A DNA stretch of 64,000 nucleotides from NCBI GenBank assembly GCA_017506865.1, contig JAFCMP010000024.1, positions 992,001 through 1,056,000 of the forward strand, in the 5' to 3' direction. Below the pieces are notes generated by a model. That model did not search any database. It saw only the letters and a list, made by a program, of their open reading frames with translations, and had not been told where the DNA came from. Shown here in pieces: positions 1 to 11,100 of the stretch (the stretch's first letter is position 1; every line of letters starts with the position of its first letter). The DNA comes from Tribonema minus. Taxonomy: Eukaryota > Sar > Xanthophyceae > Tribonematales > Tribonemataceae. The translations under genes were made by a program, and so were the position numbers.

Positions 1-196
1 CGCGCAGGCGTTGTCGATGCAACGCATCTCGGTATACCTGTACGTTGTCCATGCGCACTGGATACGTACCTACCTGGGTGCACGCATGGGCAGCCGTCGG
101 CAGGCGCCCATTGCAGCACCCCGCTGGCACGGTGCCGCTTTCCGCGCCTATTGCGCACGTGCGTTTTATTCCAAGGACACTCGCTCACCGAAGTAG

Positions 197-1387
197 GTGC
201 AAAGGATTTGGATGGGGGAAAGCTGCGCCAGAGTACTGGCATGCATGGAAGCTCACAAGGAAATCGCGGGAATCGCACGATGGGGCACGCAGGCGGTGGG
301 GCAGCTGCTAAAGCAGGCCCTGTTAAGCGGACACCAAGTTCTAGAGGCTTGCCAATTTAAGTTGGCTGACGGGGGAGCCTGCCAGATTTTGGTGGGTGCA
401 ATGGACGATCACGCAGGTAAAGCTGACGTGCAGATGCACGGCACCACAGCATTGTCATATCTGGCTTTGGGCAATGATCGCAACCGCCGTGCACTCGGCG
501 AAGCAGGAGCGTGTGAAGCACTGATGGCGGCAGTAAAGAGATTTACTATAGATGCGGCTTGGCAGCACGATGCAGCGGGTGCAATTTGGTCCCTTGCCGC
601 TGTGCCAACCAATGCTGGGACACTAGTGGCCGCGGGTGCGTGCACGTTTGTAGTCGCTGTACTCCAAGCCAACCTGCACAATGCACACATTGTGCACACA
701 GCACTGTCTGCTACCCGTGTCCTGGTCACACACCACGAGCTTGCCCTGACCGCCAGTGGGGCTTGCGAAGCTGTGGTGCAGGCGCTGAATGCCCATGCGG
801 ACAATGACCAGATCGACTTGACAGGTCTTTCAGTTCTGGTCATGCTTGCACGCACGGGCGAAGCAAGGCTCAGGCTAAATACCGCAGATGCAGGCGCCGC
901 AGCGGCCAGAGCAATGCGCGCATTTCCCGCAGACCCGCTGCTTCAGATCACTGCCGTATCAGTCATTGCATCTCTGTCGTTCGAAAGCGAAGCGTGCGCG
1001 GCGCAGCTGACGCGCACGGGCGGCTGCGCGCTGGTCACAGCAGCGCTCAGCACCTGCCTGAACCGCGCCGAATACCAGCAGACTGCGCTCTTCGCGCTCG
1101 CCGTTCTGGCGTCGTCGCCCGCTGCGAGCCGCGCGGACGCAGCGGCGACGTGCGCAGCGGCAGTGGCCTCGCTCGGCGCGCACCCAGACGTTGAAGTTGT
1201 CAATCTGGCTGGGCTGCTTGCGCTTGCGAGCCTCGCGCGCGCCGCCAACGCCGCCGTGCTTCACGATGGCGGCGCGCGCGCCGCGGTCACGCGCGCCATG
1301 CAACGCTACCCGCACAGCCAGAACATTCAGACCTGTGGCGAGCTTGTGCTGCAGCGCTTACCCCGCCGGTCGCAAAGGGCGAGATAG
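197..1387 (+). CDS. ARM/HEAT-repeat protein, 3' exon or single-exon gene
   Basis: An open frame of about 390 codons encodes a solenoid of armadillo-type repeats. Units of roughly 40-45 residues recur, each with a Gly-Ala-Cys or Gly-Gly turn followed by an amphipathic helix; examples are GACEALMAAVKRF, GACTFVVAVLQ, GACEAVVQALNAHA, GGCALVTAAL and GGARAAVTRAM. Such repeats are protein-interaction scaffolds, and no catalytic domain is visible. The frame opens with GTG at 197; the first ATG is at 212. The bases before 197 end in GTAG, so 197 may be the first base after a splice acceptor, with the true N-terminus outside the window. Stop is TAG at 1385-1387. GC content rises sharply after about position 960. 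The partner protein and pathway are unknown. Confidence 0.7.
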   Translation: MQRIWMGESCARVLACMEAHKEIAGIARWGTQAVGQLLKQALLSGHQVLEACQFKLADGGACQILVGAMDDHAGKADVQMHGTTALSYLALGNDRNRRALGEAGACEALMAAVKRFTIDAAWQHDAAGAIWSLAAVPTNAGTLVAAGACTFVVAVLQANLHNAHIVHTALSATRVLVTHHELALTASGACEAVVQALNAHADNDQIDLTGLSVLVMLARTGEARLRLNTADAGAAAARAMRAFPADPLLQITAVSVIASLSFESEACAAQLTRTGGCALVTAALSTCLNRAEYQQTALFALAVLASSPAASRADAAATCAAAVASLGAHPDVEVVNLAGLLALASLARAANAAVLHDGGARAAVTRAMQRYPHSQNIQTCGELVLQRLPRRSQRAR

Positions 1388-1519
1388 CTTGTCGTTTTGC
1401 GTGTCGCACAACCCTGTGAGCGGGGCGTGCCTTCGTGACCGACGTGCTCTCGCCGCCGCAGCCATTCATAGTGCTCGAGAACGGGCGCAACAGTCTCATA
1501 AAGCATGTACACAGTGCTA

Positions 1520-1625
1520 CGATTGCAGTAGTTCTGCTGCCGCAGCAGCAATAATCTGGAAATGCATAGTAGTCGATTGCAGTAGTTCTGCTGCCGCAGC
1601 AGCGATAAATTGAAAGCGCATAGTG
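1520..1625. repeat. Two-copy tandem repeat containing CTGCTGCCGCAGCAG palindromes
   Basis: A block of about 54 bp (GATTGCAGTAGTTCTGCTGC, then CGCAGCAG and an AT-richer tail) occurs at about 1520 and again at about 1574. Each copy contains the near-palindrome CTGCTGCCGCAGCAG. The repeat lies downstream of the ARM-repeat gene and no gene covers it. Confidence 0.8.
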
Positions 1626-1701
1626 GCTTGTGAATGCGCCGCACGTTCGACACTTATGCCGCTGCTGGCAGGTGGCTGAGCGGTCATGCTGTTGCCGCCG
1701 C

Positions 1702-1776
<75 letters not shown>

Positions 1777-1788
1777 TGCTGCTGTTGG
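1702..1788. repeat. (CTG/CAG)n microsatellite, nearly 30 units
   Basis: An almost pure CTG run with a single TTG interruption near the right end, flanked by CCG-rich sequence. The minus strand reads as polyGln inside an open frame (1287-1862), but no protein-like sequence or clear splice site flanks it. I therefore treat it as a non-coding triplet expansion. Genuine polyGln exons elsewhere in the window are shorter and interrupted. Confidence 0.85.
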
Positions 1789-1862
1789 CACCCTGATGCG
1801 TTGAGCTGCCATGCACACAATTGACTTGTCAATGGTCCGCCCTGGTGGCACCCGCGCGACAT

Positions 1863-3417
1863 GTGAACTGCAAGTTTCCCCTGTGTGCGTCCTGCAAGTA
1901 CTTACCGTTCAAATCGCTGTGGTCCATTGCATTGAGGTGGTCCATTGCTGAGAGTAGCAAACCCAAAGTAGCAATGCCGTGTCGAAGGTGATGAACGGGT
2001 TTGCGATTATCGCCGTGCCCCAGATAGCAATGCCATGTGGGCTACAATCAACTGGTGCACTGGTCGTGCTGCTGGCTTGCGTGTTGCATCGGGTTGCGCC
2101 ATTTTGTGGTGCAGTTTCATGTGCATATGCCAGTTCACCCATGGACATGTCAATGCATTGGTCATTGTGTAGTTCCATACAGCATGCCCATCGTTGATGC
2201 CATGGGCGCATGCACACGGGTGTCCCTGGGATGACTGTACGTGCAGCTATGCCGCAGCAGGGGGCACCTGTAGAGTGGGAGATGCATGAGGATACTTAGC
2301 AGTATGGAAGATGTAAGAAATCGTCCAGAAGTGATCGTCACCAGTGCGCGTTAAGACACTTCCACGGTGTTCACAAGAAATATGTAGTCTCGCCATCTGG
2401 GCTTCTTTCACTTCACAAGCGCACTTTCGCGAGAAGTAATGGCCCGCACATTGCTGTGTATGACTTCAAAACTGTAGGCGCGCGCACAAAATGCGTCTTT
2501 TCCAGAACCTTGATGAACACTTATTGCAGTAAACTCACTACCAACAACATACTTCAAAGTATGTTTTAGACGATGTATACGTACTTCAGTGTACTCTGAT
2601 GTCCATCTTCATTGATCCACAACAATACATGAAGATGGGCTTTTTTTGCTTAATGGAGAATTGATGAAAAGCACAAGACTGGTTGCTCGTATGAATTCTG
2701 CTGAGTTACACGCATGCCAGACAAACAGGCAGACCTGGGTGCGGCTGAGCTGCAGTGACTGCTGCGACTGGGCGCTCACCTGTGAAGTTGTTGTTGACAA
2801 GCTCACATAACCTATCCTTTGAGGTTGGACGCTGATGTAAAAACACGTGAGAGCACTGCAAGGATTGGAAAACATTTCCTCAATCCCCGGTTCCTCCTGC
2901 TCTGCGTGTATACACATAGGAATGTATAGCATACAAGCCTTATTACAAGGCCAACCGAAAGAAAGCGAGGGGGTGGGCCTGACATACTGACTCTGTTTGG
3001 CACATGGCGTGCAGCTGATTGTGGCTGACCTGTGCAGCCCAGCACAACTTTGACGTTGCGACACTCAACTTCAAAGTTGCCTCCATCGCGCGCAATGCAT
3101 TGTGCGTACCGCGCAGCTGCGCTCAGCGCAGGCCTGATGGCACGCCGCAGCACGCAGCGCTGCAGCAACCGGTGTCGCTCAAATGCATGGCAGCACGCAG
3201 GCAAGACAGCGAATAAGCACGACACGACTTCAGCGCCGCTGTTGCAGTGTCGCACGGCCAGGTGTCGCCGTGATTACGCGCCCATGTCGGGCTGGTATAG
3301 TGTATATATGCGCACAGCGCCAGCCATTTGGCCGCCGGACAACGCACTGTCGCACACGACCGTGCCCTTCCACGCGCACACCGCTAGGAAACAGGTGGGC
3401 GCCGCCGCTCGTGCGCG
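1863..3417. other. Intergenic, no gene recognised
   Basis: Mixed-composition DNA. There are short repeated phrases around 1920-2170 (variants of GTCCATTGCATTGA) and imperfect palindromes built on GAAGTATGT/ATACGTACTTC around 2550-2600. All open frames here are short and have no family-like sequence. Confidence 0.5.
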
Positions 3418-3683
3418 CTACGCCAGCATGAGGTCCGAGCGCGCGAGCCCGACCTCGACGTCGCCGTCGTTGTAGCGCACGTCGTACGTGTCGTCGCGGT
3501 ACGCGCACATGACGGCGCCGTAGTAGACCGCCGTGCCGCCGCCGTAGCACGCTGCGACGCGCTGCCCGACGGCGAGGCCACCGAGCACTGCCACGGATCC
3601 CTCCGCGCTCACGCCGCCGTACGCGGACGCGCGGTGCTCCTGGCGCTGCAGCTGCTGCCGCTGCCGCTGCTGCTGCTGCTGCG

Positions 3684-3718
<35 letters not shown>

Positions 3719-4035
3719 GCCTGCTGCGCCTGCTGCGCCTGCTGCGCCTGCTGCGCCTGCTGCTGCTGCTGCGCCTGCTGCTGTGCCGCCTCCGCGGCAG
3801 AGGGCCAGCCGGCGGCGCGCAGGCGCGCGTGCGGCACGTCCGACAGCGTTCGGCCATCCTCGAAGGCTAGTAGGTAGGTATCGTCGGGGAAGGCGGCCAT
3901 GACGGAGGCAGACGTCAGTGCTCCGCCGGCGCCAACATCGCGATAGAGGACAGCGTCGCCGCGCGTGAACAGCGCCGCTGCTGCTGCTGCGCAAGAGAGA
4001 CCGTGCGGCGCAAGCACGCGAAGCAGTGTTGTCAT
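3418..4035 (-). CDS. Protein with two Tudor-like segments around a polyGln linker
   Basis: The minus-strand frame starts at ATG 4033-4035 (MTTLLRVLAPHG) and ends in a stop at 3418, about 205 codons. It has two related beta-rich segments. The N-terminal one reads ALFTRGDAVLYRDV, then DDTYLLAFEDGRTLSDVPHA. The C-terminal one reads VGQRVAACYGGG, then DDTYDVRYNDGDVEVGLARS. The pattern of G..V...Y followed by D.TY...Y.DGD is that of Tudor/Agenet-like modules, which bind modified chromatin tails or other peptides. Between them lies a Gln/Ala-rich linker from CTG-type repeats (about 3655-3785). CTCTCTTGCGCAG at about 3995 could be an acceptor, so the 5' end may instead be spliced to an upstream exon; in that case ATG 4035 would not be the start. 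Confidence 0.55.
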
Positions 4036-5022
4036 GCGTCGTGCACAGTGGTGCCGGTTGTGTACGGTAGCAGCGGCTGGGAAGGCAGCGTGGCAAAGAG
4101 GCCCATGAGCAGCCGGTTCTGGCACCCTCCTCATGCTTGCGTTGTTGTGTTGAAGAAAGTGTGGATTTCGTTGCAGTTCGTGCGGCGGCATGCGACAAGC
4201 GGCCGAGGTCTGTCTGGACCGTTTATCAGCATAGCCAAGCTGGTTGTTGTACAGTTGGGACAACGCGCCGGTTACAAAACATCAATACTGAAGACAGTGC
4301 AATGCTGCTGATGGGCGCTCTTACGCTGACAGAAAGTGACTCGTCAAGAGTGCAGACTTGCAGATGTCAAGACCCGGGCACAGCTGTGCTGTATCGTGAT
4401 GCAGGCAGAAGGTGCAACCGTTGTGACAACCCTGGAGTCCTCATCATTCACAACAGGACGCACGCAGCGGCTTGCGCTCGGGAGCAGCAAGCTCACCTGG
4501 CTGGGATTGATGCGTGCCGCACTGCACATCGCCGAATTCTGCACTGGCATCGCCGATGGTGCCATCTCCATCGCACGATGCACTCTGAGGCACCAACAAG
4601 CGCCAGACAATTTGTTGATGGTGTCAAAGTGAGAGGCACTCTCTGTGGTTGGGGTTCACTACGCAATGCCGTCAGCTTGCGTGCGTCCGAGGGACGCTGC
4701 AGATGCGCCAAATGACACTTTTTTTTTCTGTCTGATTCACTTGCGATGAAGCAGAGAAGGGCATGTTCACTTCGGCATGGCAACTGTGGGCGAGCACTGC
4801 CATCCAGTCTGCCACCACAAACGTGCCGACAACACAGCACGTTCACCACTACCTTGCCAAGCAGCCAACGAATGACACATTCTGCGACGGTCGGTTCCTT
4901 GTGCAGTCCGCCGTTGCAAGTGTTTGCCATAGCCACCCCCGCGTGCACGGCCGCCGGTGCGCGTGGCACGCAGGCTGAGCGCTGCTGCATGACGCGCCCG
5001 CGCCCTAAAACCTAACCCTCAC
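4036..5022. other. Intergenic or intronic, nothing firm
   Basis: No exon could be supported on either strand. A T-run lies at 4719-4728. Open frames on both strands are short and of mixed composition. The stretch separates the Tudor-like gene from the WW-domain gene and could hold the promoter of the former. Confidence 0.4.
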
Positions 5023-5100
5023 CTGCGTGGGCCGCCTCCGCTTCCTGCGGCGCGCACTGTACGAGTACGTGTGGCCACATCGCCCCGGCACCAGAGAGAC
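5023..5100 (-). pseudogene. Decayed tandem copy of the WW-domain exon
   Basis: The minus strand repeats the 3' half of the WW exon at 5208-5329. The real exon reads GHTYFYSARRSTWRRPTQ, while this copy reads GHTYSYSARRRKRRRPTQ. The second signature Trp of the WW fold is gone, and the 5' half with LPDGW is absent. The copy still ends at a donor-like site, here GTGAGGGTTAGG, whereas the intact exon ends at GTTAGGGTTAGGG. If translation runs through instead, both copies hit a stop a few codons into the telomere-like sequence. Confidence 0.75.
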
Positions 5101-5189
5101 TGGGGTACGGCTCTGATTGTGTACTGGTTGCCTCCCTGTGCACGCTGATGTGGCACGTGAATGATCATTGTATGCTCATATACCTAGCT

Positions 5190-8100
5190 TTAAACCCTAA
5201 CCCTAACCTGCGTGGGCCGCCTCCACGTGCTGCGGCGCGCGCTGTAGAAGTACGTGTGGCCGGTGGCCTCGTCCACCGCTGACCCCCAGCCGTCTGGGAG
5301 GGCGGCACCGGCCTCGTCTGCTGCTGCTGCTGCAGGAGAAAAGGGGTCAGAGCGCGGGGCTACGCCCAGCAGTACACTCAGAGTACAGGGGGTGCAGTAC
5401 AGGTGTGTGCTGCGACAGCGGGTTTTCCTCACGTATGAAAGCGTGCAGTGGGGATCTCGTGCTGGCGCGGGGGCCAATACGGACAGGCCTGCCACTGGCA
5501 GTGCAAGCGGGCACGTAGGTATGGGCATCACTCTTTGCCCATGAGAGACAGAGGACAGGACTCTCGTTTGAGCGAGTGGCAGTAAGACTCGGCAAGTGGG
5601 TTGGTCATTGATCTGGGACACCCCTTTTTGGGGGACGGCAAGTTGTTTGTGTCCCTCGGTTATAACGCCAGCCCTTACTCAACAATGTGTATGAGCAGAT
5701 CAGAGAAGGTTGGTGCAGCAAAAAACAACAAAAGGATGGGTTAGGGTTAGGGTTAGGGTTAGGGTTAGGGTCAGGGTCAGGGTTAGGGTGACTGGCACGC
5801 TGCAAAGTGGTTCAAGTTGGTAGGCGTACAGAGGCCTCCCTGGCGCAAGCGGATAGAGGCCGCGGCTGGCATGTGCATGCCAGGTGACTGTTGTTAATGT
5901 GTGTGTGGAAATCTCGTTGTCAGTACCGATGTCAGGGTTCAACATAGCAGAGCAGTTCAACTTTGGCAACGCTGAGGGATCCCAGATTGCTGAGGGCTGA
6001 CTGAAAAGCAAGGGCTTTTCTGCCGACAACAAATGAAGACAAAACATATCAATTCGATGCGCAGTGCACTACAAGTCGCTGTGAACGTTGTGCGTGCCGT
6101 GTGGTAAGCACGTACCTGCGGCGTCGCTGCTCGCTGGGGCAGGCTCTTGCCAAGCGGTGAGCTTACCCTGCACCACAGCGCGGACGGAGACGAAGGGCAG
6201 ACAACATTTGGACTGCTTGAGCCATCTAAATGAGGTACAAGCATGGTGTGGCATAGCTCAGCGAACATCATCAGCAAAAGTGGACTTGAGTCCATTCCCC
6301 ATGTGTACAGCAAAGCCTGGTCCCAGCTTCAATCCGCTTTTGCAGCATTGGACAACTGCAAGCACGGCCTTGGGGCGGATTGACACCTCCAGAGGCCACA
6401 CACCCGCTCTCAGACCCTGCAAACAGCACAACCTGCAGCATGGCGTATGCGGGTGCCGCCGCCCTTTCCCGCTCTCTGCCCTCAGCAAGCACGCGCTGTG
6501 TTCAAAATGAGCGTGATGGGGCGTTCATGCCTCAAGTTGAGCACTGCTGCCATGGCCAGTATACCACTTCTGGCTACTTGAGAGTCGCCAGCAGCGCAGG
6601 CTCAAATTTGCGGGGTGCGGATATCACGCATTAGTTCGTCACCAGCCATTTGCTTATTGTCGTCAAGTACTTGCTCACAAGTCTACAAGCCAGAAGCGCT
6701 TGTAGCCACTTGGGGATGTCCTTTGGGGTGATTGGCGAAGTGCATCAAGATAATTTTAAAGTGTTCACAAGATACTGTACATTCTGGTAGCAAGGTGGAC
6801 ATCCACCACATGGGTTTTTTTGCGCGTAGGGCCGCTCTAAGCAAGCCTCAATGAAATGTACTTGTAGGTCCGCCTGCTGGGAGTACTTTTTGTGAATGTG
6901 AGACTATAGCTCCGGCAGAGAAAGATCGGCGCCGTGAATTGCTGCCCGCTTGCTGTAGTAGAGCTGGTTGTGGTTAGTGAGCGCACCTGCTCCTGAGCCC
7001 TGCCACCGTCATCACGGCGCCTCGTGCGCCCCTTCGGAGAAGTTGATCTGCATGCACGCGAAGGCGAGAGAGGCCGACGCAGTGGCTGGATAAGCGAGCC
7101 TCCGTTGTGGAGAGAATGCCGGCTCTTGCATGACAGAGCCGCAACATCGCGACTGTTGAGCAGCTAATTTGATGAGCGCAGATGTTGAGAAGCATGCGGG
7201 TTACCGGACAGTAGCACAGGCAACACGGCTCGACGAGCGTGTGGTATCCTGGCACCCCAGAAGGGGACAGCTACCCTGCTAAGTGTGCACAAGCTTTTTC
7301 GCTCAGTGGTACAGCCAGGGGTCTCCACAAGTGACGGAGAGCATGGAGTTTGAGTCGCGTCAAGTATGCTGTGACGAGCGCAAGGTGTGTCGCCGTCACC
7401 GTGTTCCATCACCACCACTGGAATGGCTGCAAAGTTGTGGGGCTGAGTGCAGCAGACGCACAAGCCCCCATGAGCCCTGCCAGCATGCATACTGATACAT
7501 TCAGGAAAGGGCTTTGCCACTTAGCAAGTCGCCCGCCAAAGTCCAGCAAATGCACAAAACCTGTGAGCAACATGCCAGGCTCAACAGCCAGGCTCAACAT
7601 GTATGCTGAGGCATTTAAGATATGGCTGGGCCAGACACCAAATTACCCATCCTGAATTATGCTAGTCAAACATACATTCTAGCCTTCTGCCTCAAGGGGC
7701 TCGCGTGCTGCATCAGTGCGGATGAACTTATCACAAGATCTTTCTCGGTTTGACTTGGGCACGGCGTAGGCGTGGCATTGGTGCGATGATCAAAGGCCAC
7801 TTGGCTTCAGCAGGGGGATGGGATGTGCTATTAGTGTAGGTTAAAAAATTCAATTAGGGTTGCAAATTTCCGTGCGTACTTAAGTACGGGGGCGTATACA
7901 TGTACTTAAGTACGTACCTGTGTGAGCAAATACGCCGCAAATTCGGTGTTGTCGTATACGTGTCAACTGCGCTCGTTTGCTGACGCTGACAGCAGCAGCG
8001 CTAGCGAGACAGCAGCACCAGAAACTGGCACGATTGAGCACTCGTGACCTCATGTCTGACCCCTTTGCAACTGCCCACGGAGTGCTTGACAAGGCAACGT

Positions 8101-11100
8101 GGGCAACGCCACCTCCGTCCCCCTTGCTGCACAGGTCCGCACGCCGCCCTTGCCCTCGATGACAATCAAGCCGAACTTTAAACAATGATCGTTTATTCTG
8201 TGTACGCATTTCTTCACACCGATGGATGATGGCATGGCCACACAGCCGATGGATGGCCGCACAGGCAGCGATGCTCGCTCGACAGGCATTGTTGCAGGCT
8301 ACAGAAGCCTCGCCAGCACCGCTACCGCCATCATCAGCGGTGTCTGCCATCGCCACCTGACGATTTGTGCACCGTGTAAACGCCACCCTCGTCGCCGTCG
8401 TTGCTGCTCGAGCTCCTACACCTGACCCTGACCCTCATTCTAACCCTGCCCTTAACCCTGAGCGCCCAGACCAGTTTCTTTTCAAAGTTTTTCATCAGCA
8501 TCTGGAAGTCTTTGAAGTCTTTTCTGAATTCAGGTCAGCACTTGAGTCGCAGAGTTTATGTGAACCTGGATGTCAAAAGTGATTGAATTCAGAGATTCCA
8601 ATGATACACTTTGTCTACAAATCGGTTCAGTGATCGGAAAAGCCGTTGCAGCAAGGCTACTTACCGGTGCGCTGGCCGCAAAGCGCGGGGGCTCACTGTC
8701 GCATGTACCTTGCCATGACGTAAAGCCGTTTCTGCATGGTGCGCAGCGGTGCAGTGCGCCAGGCAGCACAAGGGGGCGGCAGGCATGGGCGTCAGTCGGC
8801 GGCAAAACCCTAACTCTAACCCTAACCCTAATCCTAACTCTAACCCGAAGGCAAGGACGTTTCCGTGCACCTCGCGGCTTGTGCCCTGAACTGATCGCTG
8901 ATGGCGTGCGGGGTCAGCGCAGTAGAGAATCACCGGCTTCAGGCGGCAAGGGCGTAACTGCACGCCTTGTGACATGCGTTGTGGAATCATGGCCACCAGC
9001 GCGTGGTGCCAGTGCGGCAGAGCTTTGCTGGTGTGATTCGCAGCTGCCGATGTCGTGTGCTCGGCATGCAAGAGTTGCTGATGGCGTGCAGCGGCAGAGC
9101 AGTGGAACGCTGCTGGCAGCAGTTGTTGTGTTGTCGCAGCGTACTCAATACACCGTGTGCCCAATGCAACGCCTTCGTGCAAGCATGTTGGCTCCGCAGC
9201 AGGCGTTCCAGACGCACGCTGACACTACAGGGCAGACCCAGGGCTGAGGGTAATTGTCATTGCGGCATGCAACTGCTGTCACCATATGCGCGATAACGGC
9301 CGCACACGACGCGTGGAGCTCTCCAGTGCCAGTGGACCACCTTCCGCAGCGCGCCAATGTAATGCGTCTGCAGTGGCGCTGACAGACACATGACTCTGTT
9401 GTTGCGAGCTGACGGGCATGACTCTACAACGCAGCAGCGCGCACCTTTGCCTTGCCGGGTTTCCAGCGGTATCGGCGACTGGCCTGACCTCAGCAGCGCC
9501 AGTTCATCGCGCAGAGCGTCCAGCTGCGCGCGCTGCTGCTCGAGGCGCTGGTGCTGAGAGAGCACGACACCCTGCAGTACAAAAGCTTATACCTTTTAAT
9601 ATACATGTGTTACGCGAGGTGCGGGCGTCCGCGCGCAAGCGTTGCAGCGGCTGAAAACTGCAAATTCAGCACTGAAGGTAGAGCAGTCCATTGCCTGCTT
9701 TGCACCAGTGATCTGCTCTCTGATGAGTCAAATTCGGCGATGGGACACCTGCGTACTCCAGGTGTCCACGCCATGGCCTGCATGCGCCAAGCCCCTCGCG
9801 ATGACGAGCACGGCACATGAGCACGCTCCCAAGTGCACGCCTAAGTGCTTGCTCAGCGTGCATGCGGAAATGGTTGGCGCACCGCTAAGATCACTGCCGG
9901 TGAAGCCCGAGGCAGCAGCCGTTGCCGTTATTGACACTTCAGCGGGGCATGCAAGGTGACGTCGTCCGCGCATGCCTACCTACCTTGAGCACTTTGATAT
10001 CATCAGACGATGTGCCCAGCGCCTGCAGCGCGGACCCCCCATCCGGTACCCTCACCGCCCTGTCCGCCGCCAGCTGCTTCGATGCCGAGACGGTGGCTGC
10101 CAGGATGGTCGTGCGGGCCTGTTGTGTGTCCGCGCAGGGGGAGGGGGGGGGGGGGGGGGGGGGATGGGATGGGATGGGGGGGAAGGGTTCCGGGGGGGGA
10201 GCAAAGGTGTCAGTCATAGCACGTTGAGGTGCGGGCGTGATTGCTGCAGTAGCTCCTTTCTTCCGCTGCGTTCATGGGCAGGCTATGGCGGTACGTCACC
10301 AGTGCATGCTTGCCCCAGATGGCGGCGGGAACGCTACCCTAAACCCGACCCTAGATCACCGTACTTAACTGTAAAGCAGAAGAACTCAAAGCTTGTTTCC
10401 AAATGTCGCGCGCACGTTATGTATTAGCACATCACAGGGCGTGCTCAGCCCTGATCGTAACCCTAACCCTACCATTGACACAAGGGTCCCTTTGGCCAAC
10501 CATGAGCTTTGAGCAATCGCTAGTAGGCTTCAGCCTGGCCCTGACTCTAACCCTACCACCGACCCAAGTTCCACATTGAACCTGAGAATTGAGCGAGGCC
10601 CTCGCCAGTCGAAATGCGTCAATGGAGTGGCCCAGCGAACGCAGGGCTTATATAAGGCTTCCAGTCTCTACCAGCCAGCGCTTGTGAGAACAGGGCTTTA
10701 AGCGCCGGCGCCGATGTAAAATACTTTGTATATCTCGACCATCAGTAAGCACGAGGGCAGGCGTTACATGCGCGCGTAGCGCTTGCATGGACTGGCCATT
10801 GCGCAGCGGCATGCGCGCGCGATTCACACGCCATGCCGCGCTTTGCGTTGTGAGCTAGGGTCAGGGCTAGTGTCAGTGCTCCGCTGCAGCACACAAATGG
10901 CAGCTCAGTGAACCGCTTGTAGCGTGCGGCGCACCTCCAGAGCCTCAGAGATGGCGCGCGCATCGCACTCGATCCGCACATCTCCGTACAGTGCCTACAA
11001 GCGAACACACATGTGCGCAGGGCTTGAACAAACCCAGCTAGGCGAGCGTAAAAGTGGAGTCACACATGAACTCATCTATCCTGTGGAAATATAGGATCCG

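Noticed and set aside
1287..1862. Minus-strand 191-codon frame with a long polyGln run
   Set aside because: It is open only because CTG repeats lack stops; flanking residues are not protein-like and it overlaps the end of the ARM-repeat gene.
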